Source: Halieaceae bacterium UBA6060 (lineage in GTDB: Bacteria > Pseudomonadota > Gammaproteobacteria > Pseudomonadales > Halieaceae). Taken from it: a stretch of DNA of 14,853 nt. Where the stretch lies: the NCBI GenBank assembly GCA_002428935.1, contig DIYG01000189.1, positions 1-14,853 of the forward strand. Direction: 5' to 3'. A model generated the notes under the pieces. The model saw only the letters and a list, made by a program, of their open reading frames with translations. It ran no database searches and was not told the DNA's origin. Made by a program: the position numbers and the translations under genes. Positions 1 through 6,448 of the stretch are shown one piece after another (position 1 is the first letter of the stretch; every line of letters begins with the position of its first letter).

Positions 1-1
1 A

Positions 2-30
2 GGAACCCATCACCTCGGGAACCCGTCACC
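2..30. repeat. Two-copy imperfect direct repeat upstream of the DUF2237 gene
   Basis: GGAACCCATCACC (2-14) is followed by GGAACCCGTCACC (18-30), 12 of 13 identical at a 16-base period. It lies just upstream of the ribosome binding site. It may be the end of a longer tandem array cut by the window edge, or a regulatory repeat. Only two copies are visible. Confidence 0.4.
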
Positions 31-44
31 AAAAAAGGAGAAAG

Positions 45-428
45 ATGCCCATGGACATGGCCGAGTCCCTAAACGTTTTTGACGAACCTCTGGAGCTGTG
101 TAGCGAGGATCCCATGACGGGGTTTTTTCGCGACGGATGTTGCAATACGCACTCCCAGGACGTGGGTTCACACACGGTCTGTGTCGAACTCAGCCAGGAG
201 TTTCTCGAGTTCTCCCGGGGCCGGGGCAATGACCTCATGACCCCGGTTCCCGCCTATGGTTTTCCCGGCCTGCGGCCAGGGCAACGGTGGTGTCTTTGCG
301 CGAGTCGATGGCTTGAAGCTCATCACGCCGCCAAGGCCCCGCGGGTCTATCTCCGTCGCACCCATCGGCGAGCGCTGGAAACCGTTCCCATGGATGTGTT
401 GCGGGGCTATGCCATCGATCTCAGCTAG
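45..428 (+). CDS. DUF2237 family cysteine-rich protein
   Basis: This small (127 aa) soluble protein matches the DUF2237 family from memory of its conserved blocks: an N-terminal NVFDEPLELC segment, then DPMTGFFRDGCCNT, DVGSHTVC, EFLEFSRGRGNDL, and the PGQRWCLCASRW block. Six cysteines (residues 19, 32, 33, 46, 83, 85), including a CC pair and a CxC pair, are conserved family positions and could bind metal or form disulfides; no biochemical role is established to my knowledge. There is no signal peptide or membrane segment, so a cytoplasmic location is expected. The start at 45 is supported by AAGGAG at 35-40, four bases upstream. Further in-frame ATGs at 51 and 57 are possible. The gene is convergent with the exporter operon, with only 7 bases between stop codons, so it is probably an independent unit. 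Family assignment is confident; function is unknown. Confidence 0.9.
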   Translation: MPMDMAESLNVFDEPLELCSEDPMTGFFRDGCCNTHSQDVGSHTVCVELSQEFLEFSRGRGNDLMTPVPAYGFPGLRPGQRWCLCASRWLEAHHAAKAPRVYLRRTHRRALETVPMDVLRGYAIDLS

Positions 429-435
429 TTGCCGT

Positions 436-2874
436 TCATTCGTATCGCAGGGCCTTAACCGGTCGTGCCGCCGCGGCGCGAGAGGCCTGGCCAGCGACCG
501 TAAGCCAGGCGACGAGCAAGGCTGCCAGGGCCGCGACGATAAACAACCAGGACCAATCTACCAGGGACGCGCGATAGGCGAAGCGACTCAACCAGCGCTC
601 CATGAAGTACCACGCCAGGGGCCAGGCGATGACGCTTGCCACGAGCACCAATACCGTGAAGTCCCGGGTCAGCAGAAGCACGATATCCAGCACCGAAGCC
701 CCCATGACTTTGCGGATCCCAATCTCCTTGGTGCGACGCTCCGTGGTGAAGGACGCAAGGCCAAACAGACCCAGGGTGGCCACGAATACGGCGAAAGCGG
801 AAAACACGGCGAATAGCTTTGCCTGTTTCGCTTCCGATCGATAGCGAGCATCGAAGGCATCGTCCAGAAACTGCCAATCCAGAGGTTCATTGGGCACCAG
901 CCGTGCCCAGACGGTTTCCAAATGGGCGATCGCCGCCGAGGGATCACCGGCTTTTACCTTGATGGACAGGTTTCGCGCATAGTTCCCGTTGGGTTCGGCG
1001 TAGACCGTGGCTTTCCGCGCATCGTGGAGGGATGAGAAATACAAATCGGGGATAACGCCGACAATGGTGCGATCGGCGAACTGACGCATTTCGCGGTTTA
1101 ACGGTTGGCGAATCACTTTGCCAATGGCTTCCTCGGGGGACCAACCAAAGCGTCGGGCTCCGGCTTCATCGAGAATGGCCCAGGCCTGTACCACGGGCTG
1201 CTCTTCCGTGGGCATCGGAGGGCGCATTTCATTGGGCCGGAATGGGCGTCCGGCGAGGAACTCGATGCCGTAGTGGTCAAACCAGTGGGCATCCACCTTG
1301 ATGTCCGACAGGATTAGCGAGTTCTCGGAAATGGCCTGCACTCCCTCGGGCAAGTAGTTTGAGCCGTCCAGGCTTTGCATGCTCGGTACACGGGATGAGT
1401 ACACCACGCTGCTGATCCCCGGGTGAGCTTCAAGCTCCGTGCGCAGTGGCTCGTAGGTGCTCCACAGGTCCTGGAAGAACGGTAATGCTGTGGTGATATT
1501 GCGCTCGCGATCAAAACCCATATCGATACTGCGGGCATGATGCATTTGCGCCATGACCACTCCCGTGGCTATGAGTAGGGCAATGGAGGTGGCGAACTGA
1601 AACACCACCAGAGCGCGGCGGAGGAGGCCCGAGCCGCCGCCCACGGCACCGCCTTTGAGCACTTCGGCCGGTCGAAAATGGGACAGATAAAACGCCGGGT
1701 AGCTTCCCGCTAGCAAGCCTACACACACCGTCGCCAGCCCCAGGAGACCGAGGGTCTGGGGATCGGCCAGGGAAAACTGCAGATCTTTTTCCAGGAACGC
1801 CGCGAATGGGGGCAGGGCGATTTCCACCAAGGTGACTGCGAGAAACATGGCGATGAGCGTCAGCAGCACAGACTCGCATAGAAACTGCGTGATCAATTGG
1901 CTTCGGCGGGCACCGACCACCTTGCGAATCCCGACCTCTCGGGCTCGCTGGAGGGATCGCGCCGTGGAGAGGTTCATGAAGTTCACGCAGGCGATGAGTA
2001 GCACCACGAAAGCGACGGCGGAGAAGGTGTATACGAGGGTTAGGCTCCCGTTGTTACGCCATTCCGAGTCACGCTTCGAGGTTAGATGGATATCCGTGAG
2101 GCGTTGCAGACCCAGGGCCGTGCCCTTGGGGGCGTTCTCCCCGCGGTGCTTGACAAGAAATGCTTCAAACTGTTCCTTCAACTGTTGAGGGTCGTAACCC
2201 TCGGGTAGACGTATATAGGTGTAAAAGTTGTTGCTGCCCCAGTTGCTCAGGGCCTCGGGCCCGAACATGATTGGGATCATGGCTATGGAGCCCACCAGCT
2301 CGAATGCCATATGGGTGTTCTCGGGAAGATCGCGGAACACGCCGGTCACCGTGAGATCCGCTTGCCCCATGATGTTTATGGTCTGCCCCATGGGGTTTTC
2401 GTTGCCGAAATAGCGCTGCGCGGCACGCTCAGAGAGAACAATGTTGGTCGGGCGCTCCAGAGCTGAACTCCGCTCGCCCTGGACAAATTGCAGGTCGAAG
2501 AGGTCGAAAACGCTGTCGTCGGCGATGGCCAGTCGCTCCTCCCGGATGATCCGCTCGCCCCGGGCGAGCGTGAGCTGATTGGGTGGCAAAATGCGGGTCA
2601 TAGCCTCGATCTCGGGAAAGTCCTCCATTAGCAAAGGACCGATGGGCGGAGCCACGCTGGCCAGTTTGAGATCGTTGCCGAAGAAATCCCGGGTGACGCG
2701 GTAGACCCGCTCGGCGTTGGGCCAGTGCTTGTCGTAAGACAGCTCGTGATTCACAAACACGGTGATGATCGTGCAGCAGGCCAGACCGATGGCGAGTCCC
2801 ACCACGTTGATCACGCTAAACAGGGGGCTGGCGGCGATGGTGCGCAAAGCAATAGTCAGATAGTTACGAAACAT
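436..2874 (-). CDS. ABC transporter permease, FtsX/MacB-type, duplicated 8-TM form
   Basis: This 812-aa inner-membrane protein is the permease of an ABC exporter. The N-terminus (MFRNYLTIALRT, then a helix with GLAIGLACC) is typical of the MacB_PCD/FtsX family. The order is TM1 (about 18-40), a large periplasmic domain (about 45-275), an FtsX block of four helices with the coupling motif EVGIRKVVGA, a second periplasmic domain (about 450-680), and a final three-helix FtsX block with a second coupling motif, EIGIRKVMGA. The two halves make a pseudo-dimer in one chain, whereas MacB itself has four helices and a fused ATPase and works as a dimer. I place the start at ATG 2874, because GAGG at 2881-2884 lies six bases upstream; an in-frame GTG at 2886 is the alternative. 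The gene overlaps the end of the ATPase gene by 11 bases, indicating translational coupling. The substrate is unknown; family members export peptides, lipids or antimicrobials. Confidence 0.93.
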   Translation of the reverse strand: MFRNYLTIALRTIAASPLFSVINVVGLAIGLACCTIITVFVNHELSYDKHWPNAERVYRVTRDFFGNDLKLASVAPPIGPLLMEDFPEIEAMTRILPPNQLTLARGERIIREERLAIADDSVFDLFDLQFVQGERSSALERPTNIVLSERAAQRYFGNENPMGQTINIMGQADLTVTGVFRDLPENTHMAFELVGSIAMIPIMFGPEALSNWGSNNFYTYIRLPEGYDPQQLKEQFEAFLVKHRGENAPKGTALGLQRLTDIHLTSKRDSEWRNNGSLTLVYTFSAVAFVVLLIACVNFMNLSTARSLQRAREVGIRKVVGARRSQLITQFLCESVLLTLIAMFLAVTLVEIALPPFAAFLEKDLQFSLADPQTLGLLGLATVCVGLLAGSYPAFYLSHFRPAEVLKGGAVGGGSGLLRRALVVFQFATSIALLIATGVVMAQMHHARSIDMGFDRERNITTALPFFQDLWSTYEPLRTELEAHPGISSVVYSSRVPSMQSLDGSNYLPEGVQAISENSLILSDIKVDAHWFDHYGIEFLAGRPFRPNEMRPPMPTEEQPVVQAWAILDEAGARRFGWSPEEAIGKVIRQPLNREMRQFADRTIVGVIPDLYFSSLHDARKATVYAEPNGNYARNLSIKVKAGDPSAAIAHLETVWARLVPNEPLDWQFLDDAFDARYRSEAKQAKLFAVFSAFAVFVATLGLFGLASFTTERRTKEIGIRKVMGASVLDIVLLLTRDFTVLVLVASVIAWPLAWYFMERWLSRFAYRASLVDWSWLFIVAALAALLVAWLTVAGQASRAAAARPVKALRYE

Positions 2875-3574
2875 GGTTAGCCTCACTGTCGGAGGGGCCC
2901 CGATGAATGTTCTCCGACAGAATTCGACCGTCGAGCATGTTTACGACACGTGTGGCGTGCTCCGCGTGGGCGGGGTCGTGGGTGACCATGACCACGGTGG
3001 TTCCATCCCCGTTGAGTTCATTGAGTAATCCCAGGACCTCTTCGCCATTGACCGTGTCCAGGTTGCCCGTGGGCTCGTCGGCGAGAATTAGCGCAGGCTG
3101 CGTGACCACGGCTCGTGCCACGGCAACCCGTTGCTGCTGTCCGCCGGAGAGCTGCTGGGGTCGGTGATCGGCGCGATGAGCGATTGCTACCCGGTCCATA
3201 ACTTGTTCGACACGATCTTTTCGCTGGGAAGCGGGGATCTTCTGGTAGAGGAGGGGGAGCTCGACGTTCTCCCGCACGGTCAGTTCATCGATGAGATTGA
3301 AACTCTGGAAGATAAATCCCACCCGCGCTTTGCGCAGGCTGGCGAGGTCGCCCTCGGAGCGTCCAGATACCGTTTGATCCTGGAATTGGTAGTGGCCAGA
3401 ACTGGGGGTGTCGAGCATGCCCAGGACGTTCAAAAGCGTCGACTTGCCGCAGCCCGAGGGGCCCATGATGGCGATGAATTCGCCCTTTCCAATGTGTAGA
3501 TTGATGTCTCTAAGAGCCGTGGTTTCCACATTGGTAGTGCGATACACCTTGCACAGGTCGTGAAGTTCAAGCAT
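2864..3574 (-). CDS. ABC transporter ATP-binding protein, LolD/MacB type
   Basis: This 236-aa cytoplasmic ATPase powers the permease encoded next to it. All nucleotide-binding motifs are intact: Walker A GPSGCGKST (38-46), Q-loop Q90, signature LSGGQ (142-146), Walker B LILADEP with catalytic E167, D-loop, and H-loop H199 (VTHD). Its length and the sequence between motifs match the LolD/MacB/FtsE group that pairs with FtsX-type permeases. The start is supported by AAGGAA six bases upstream of the ATG. The gene lies 47 bases downstream of the adaptor gene and overlaps the permease gene by 11 bases, so it is the middle gene of a three-gene operon. A 9-bp inverted repeat lies within the 3' end of this gene, just before the permease ribosome binding site. 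Confidence 0.95.
   Translation of the reverse strand: MLELHDLCKVYRTTNVETTALRDINLHIGKGEFIAIMGPSGCGKSTLLNVLGMLDTPSSGHYQFQDQTVSGRSEGDLASLRKARVGFIFQSFNLIDELTVRENVELPLLYQKIPASQRKDRVEQVMDRVAIAHRADHRPQQLSGGQQQRVAVARAVVTQPALILADEPTGNLDTVNGEEVLGLLNELNGDGTTVVMVTHDPAHAEHATRVVNMLDGRILSENIHRGPSDSEANHVS
2886..2920 (-). other. Intercistronic mRNA hairpin just before the permease ribosome binding site
   Basis: On the transcribed (minus) strand CTGTCGGAG pairs perfectly with CTCCGACAG, a 9-bp GC-rich stem with a 17-base loop that itself contains GGGGCCC. The 3' arm ends one base before the GAGG ribosome binding site of the permease gene. The element lies in the last codons of the ATPase gene. Its position would suit control of permease translation or transcript stability; the function is inferred. 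Confidence 0.45.
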
Positions 3575-3621
3575 GGCAGATTCCTTGTTGGGCCTCGTTC
3601 GGCGTGCCGATGGGTTTCGAT

Positions 3622-4932
3622 TTATGGGTCGATGAGTAAGCGTTCGACGGTCATGAAGTTGTTGTAAGAGGAGATGATGACCTCGTCGCCGGGAAGCAGG
3701 CCCGCGAGGACTTCGATCTGTTTTGGGTTTCGCCGCCCGAGTTCCACCTCGCGGCGACTGGCGAGACTCCGTTCAGGGTTCATGACAAAAACCCAGGCGC
3801 CCCCGGTGTCGTTGTAGAAAGCACCGTTTTCTATGAGGGTGGCTTGTTCCGTCGAGGCACCGAGTACCAGGCGCATTTGCAGGGTCTGGCCGCGACGAAT
3901 GGCTGGTGGTGGAGCTCCGACAAAGCGTAGATCTACTTCAAACTGAGCGGCCGTAACTTCGGGGTAGATCTTCGCAAGCTCGAGGTCATAGCTCTCGCCA
4001 TCCAGATCCAGCTTCGCGGCTTGGCCCAATCGTACGCGGCTTAGGTAGAACTCGTTTACCAGGGCGGTGGTCTTGAAGCGGTCGACATCGTCGATTTGCC
4101 CCAGGCGTTCGCCCCGATCTTTGGATTCACCCAGTTCCACATCCAGGCTTGTCAGTTGCCCGGCTCTAGGCGCACGGATGAGCAGGTCTTCGAGATTCCC
4201 CCGGGCCAGGGTCAGATTGCGTTGCAACTGCTCAACGGAGGCACGCAATTGTTCGATCTGCGCCCGGCGTATCACCTCGTCCTGGCGCTGGCGCTCCTGG
4301 GTTACCTCCCGTCGCCGACGCCAGTATTCCAGTTCATCCACGGCATCTTCGTACTCGTTGCGAGATATGAATTCCTTACCCTGGAGTTCGTCATAGCGAG
4401 CTTCGAGCCGACCGAGGCGGACGATTTGATAGTTGATTTCAATAAGGTCGCTCTTCAGCTGAAGGCGGTTTTGTTCAATCGCGAGCTCCGTGTTGCGCAG
4501 GTTGTTGAGCTGTTCGCTCACCTCCGCTTCCCGGGCGATCACATCCAATTGCAATCCGGTGTTGCTGAGTTCCACCAGAGCCTGGCCAGCCTCAACAAAG
4601 GCGCCTTCCTCCACGAGGATACGTTCCACCCGCCCGCCTTCTACGGCATCGAGATAAACCCGGCGCTCGGGTTCCACCGTGGCCCTTAGGGGAATGAAGT
4701 CTTCGTAGAGCCCGGTGCTCACGGTGGCGGTGCGGATGCGTTGGCCGTCAAGGGTGTAGGTCGTGGAGTAGTCGGTGCCGATGTACCAATAGCTAATCGC
4801 GGCAACCAGCAGGGCGCCGGCAGCGAGCGCCCATGGTCGTCGCGATGATTTTCGCACCGCGCGATCCATGGAATCAGCACTGTCTATTTGCGTTCCTGGA
4901 TCGAAGGATTTGGACTTGGGTGAATCACTCAT
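3622..4932 (-). CDS. HlyD-type periplasmic adaptor subunit of the efflux system
   Basis: This 436-aa membrane fusion protein has a short cytoplasmic N-terminus, one membrane anchor (about residues 33-52, ending in SYWYIG) and a periplasmic body. Lipoyl/barrel-sandwich halves flank a long charged coiled coil (about 130-245), visible as heptad-rich E/Q/R/L sequence. A beta-barrel region follows, and the C-terminal membrane-proximal domain contains LLPGDEVIISSYNNF. Such adaptors link an inner-membrane exporter to an outer-membrane channel, but no channel gene lies in this window. It is the first gene of the operon with the ATPase and permease, and a -24/-12 promoter lies about 43 bases upstream of its start as leader length. 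The start codon has no strong ribosome binding site, though the next ORF boundary and the residue pattern support it. I am confident of the family; the transported compound is unknown. Confidence 0.93.
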   Translation of the reverse strand: MSDSPKSKSFDPGTQIDSADSMDRAVRKSSRRPWALAAGALLVAAISYWYIGTDYSTTYTLDGQRIRTATVSTGLYEDFIPLRATVEPERRVYLDAVEGGRVERILVEEGAFVEAGQALVELSNTGLQLDVIAREAEVSEQLNNLRNTELAIEQNRLQLKSDLIEINYQIVRLGRLEARYDELQGKEFISRNEYEDAVDELEYWRRRREVTQERQRQDEVIRRAQIEQLRASVEQLQRNLTLARGNLEDLLIRAPRAGQLTSLDVELGESKDRGERLGQIDDVDRFKTTALVNEFYLSRVRLGQAAKLDLDGESYDLELAKIYPEVTAAQFEVDLRFVGAPPPAIRRGQTLQMRLVLGASTEQATLIENGAFYNDTGGAWVFVMNPERSLASRREVELGRRNPKQIEVLAGLLPGDEVIISSYNNFMTVERLLIDP

Positions 4933-4985
4933 GGCGACTATGGGTTCTCGACCGGGGCATTACTCGCATCTTGAGGTATTACCAG

Positions 4986-5001
4986 AGCAACGCTCATGCC
5001 A
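4986..5001 (-). promoter_or_regulatory. Sigma-54 (-24/-12) promoter of the exporter operon
   Basis: The reverse strand reads TGGCATGAGCGTTGCT, close to the sigma-54 consensus TGGCAC-N5-TTGCW. GG and GC are separated by exactly 10 bases as required. Transcription would start near 4975, giving a leader of about 43 bases before the adaptor ATG at 4932. The neighbouring regulator gene encodes a sigma-54 activator, which strongly supports the call. Confidence 0.82.
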
Positions 5002-5040
5002 ATTGAAAACCTATCTAAAACAATGGCTTATGAAATAGGT
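5001..5040. other. AT-rich linker between sigma-54 promoter and activator site
   Basis: These 40 bases are about 72% A+T, in clear contrast with the GC-rich surroundings, and contain short A-runs. In sigma-54 promoters this interval commonly bends, often with IHF, to let the activator touch the polymerase. I do not see a good match to the IHF consensus, so intrinsic bending or a divergent site is only a suggestion. Confidence 0.3.
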
Positions 5041-5051
5041 GCCAACTGTGG

Positions 5052-5089
5052 GTGTCCGATTTCGAAAGGATGCGTTCGATTTCGGACAC
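5052..5089. promoter_or_regulatory. 38-bp palindrome, probable binding site of the sigma-54 response regulator
   Basis: GTGTCCGATTTCGAA (5052-5066) and TTCGATTTCGGACAC (5075-5089) form an inverted repeat with 13 of 15 paired positions and an 8-base spacer. The centre is about 95 bases upstream of the predicted sigma-54 start site, typical of an upstream activating sequence. It lies 22 bases before the regulator start codon, so it probably also mediates autoregulation. The identity of the binding protein is inferred from position. Confidence 0.7.
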
Positions 5090-5104
5090 ATCTGCCGCTA
5101 CAGT
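5075..5104 (+). promoter_or_regulatory. Possible sigma-70 promoter of the regulator gene
   Basis: TTCGAT (5075-5080) and TACAGT (5099-5104) are separated by 18 bases, a weak match to -35/-10 elements. The predicted start falls at about 5111, the A of the regulator's ATG, implying a leaderless transcript. This would explain why no ribosome binding site is seen. The -35 element lies inside the right arm of the palindrome. Confidence 0.35.
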
Positions 5105-5110
5105 GCGCTA

Positions 5111-6448
5111 ATGACACGCAACGCGACCGTATTGATCGTCGACGATGACGAGGATGTGCTTACCGCGGCACGTCTGCTCCTGCAGCGGCATTTCGATCGG
5201 GTGCTCACGGAGCAAAACCCGGCGCAGCTTCCCGCATTGATGGGCCGGGAGGCGATTGACGTTTATCTCCTGGATATGAACTTCGCCATTGGGCGCAACT
5301 CCGGCGAGGAGGGTTTGCACTGGCTGGGCGAAATTCGCCGTCGGGACCGAGAGGCGGTGGTCGTGCTCATGACGGCCTTTGGCGATCTGAATACGGCGGT
5401 CCGTGCCATGCGCGACGGCGCGGCAGATTTCGTCCTCAAGCCTTGGCAGAACGACAAACTGCTGGCCACGGTGGTAATGGCAGCGGCCTTGCGCAGAACG
5501 CGTCGCCAGGTGGAGGCGCTCTCAGAGCTTCCACCGGTCACCGCAATCGAAGCGCAATCTCCGCCCATGGGGGAACTCCTTTCGCGCCTGGCTCGCGTGG
5601 CGCCCACGGACGCAACGGTCCTTGTACGAGGAGAGAATGGAACCGGGAAGGAACTCATCGCTCAGGAGCTCCATCGCCTGTCTCCCCGGGCCGAGGGCAG
5701 TTTGGTAAGCGTCGACCTCGGGGCGGTCCCTGAGAATTTGTTCGAGAGTGAGTTGTTTGGCCATCGACGGGGAGCGTTCACCGGAGCCGATACGGAACGC
5801 GCCGGACGCTTTCAGGCGGCCCACGGGGGCACGCTGTTTCTCGACGAGATTGGGAATCTGCCCCTGGCCTTGCAGGTGAAACTGCTGCGAGTTTTGGAAA
5901 CCCGGGAAGTCACGCCTTTGGGTGGAGACCGCCCCGTAGCTGTGGACGTGCGTTTGATTGCGGCAACCAATCAACCCCTGGAAGAGCTGGTTGCCGAGGG
6001 GGAGTTTCGCGAAGACCTGCTGTATCGGATCAATACCATTACTCTGGCACTGCCACCTTTGCGTGAGCGTCGGGAAGACATAGCACCGCTGGCACGGCGC
6101 TTTGCCGGGGAGGCGGCTCGTAAGTATCGCCTCGCCGAGAAGACCTTCACCCCGTCGGCCCTGCGAGTGCTGGAAGAATGGACCTGGCCCGGAAACGTTC
6201 GAGAGCTTTCTCACACGGTGGAGCGGGCGCTGATTCTTGCCACCGGTGAAGAACTCAGTGCCGAAGACTTTGAGTTTTCCCGGCCAAAGTCTCGATCCCA
6301 GGAGCAAAGCCTTAATCTTGAAGTCAACGAGCGACGCCTGATAGCCCAGGCCCTTGAGACTCACGGGGGGAACATCTCCCAGGCGGCCAAAGCCCTTGGT
6401 ATTACCCGGGCGGCCTTGTATCGACGGATCGAAAAACACCGGTTGTGA
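5111..6448 (+). CDS. Sigma-54-dependent response regulator (NtrC family)
   Basis: This 445-aa protein activates sigma-54 promoters after phosphorylation. The receiver domain (about 5-115) has the acidic cluster D11-D12-D13, phosphoacceptor D55, T88 and K110. The AAA+ domain (about 145-370) has Walker A GENGTGKE, the sigma-54 contact loop GAFTGA (221-226) and Walker B GGTLFLDEIG. The C-terminal Fis-type helix-turn-helix (about 405-445) contains NISQAAKALGITRAALYRR. I choose ATG 5111 because MTRNATVLIVDDD is the normal start of a receiver domain and because an upstream in-frame GTG at 5039 would put the 38-bp palindrome inside the coding region. No ribosome binding site precedes 5111, which may indicate leaderless translation. 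It shares a four-base GTGA overlap with the kinase gene and is divergent from the exporter operon, its probable target. Confidence 0.95.
   Translation: MTRNATVLIVDDDEDVLTAARLLLQRHFDRVLTEQNPAQLPALMGREAIDVYLLDMNFAIGRNSGEEGLHWLGEIRRRDREAVVVLMTAFGDLNTAVRAMRDGAADFVLKPWQNDKLLATVVMAAALRRTRRQVEALSELPPVTAIEAQSPPMGELLSRLARVAPTDATVLVRGENGTGKELIAQELHRLSPRAEGSLVSVDLGAVPENLFESELFGHRRGAFTGADTERAGRFQAAHGGTLFLDEIGNLPLALQVKLLRVLETREVTPLGGDRPVAVDVRLIAATNQPLEELVAEGEFREDLLYRINTITLALPPLRERREDIAPLARRFAGEAARKYRLAEKTFTPSALRVLEEWTWPGNVRELSHTVERALILATGEELSAEDFEFSRPKSRSQEQSLNLEVNERRLIAQALETHGGNISQAAKALGITRAALYRRIEKHRL

Noticed and set aside
256..816. Open frame of 186 codons on the plus strand overlapping the DUF2237 gene and permease 3' end
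   Set aside because: Overlaps two well-supported genes in other frames, and the product is low-complexity with no recognisable domain.
4096..4689. Open frame of 197 codons on the plus strand inside the adaptor gene
   Set aside because: Antisense to the coiled-coil region of the adaptor, whose repetitive codons explain the open frame.
5039..5110. GTG 5039 as the regulator start
   Set aside because: It would add 24 residues before a canonical receiver N-terminus and would place the whole palindrome in coding sequence.
5522..6439. Long open frame (305 codons) on the minus strand opposite the regulator gene
   Set aside because: It lies fully antisense to a gene with intact receiver, AAA+ and HTH motifs, and its translation shows no recognisable domain. 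GC-rich coding DNA often leaves such frames open.
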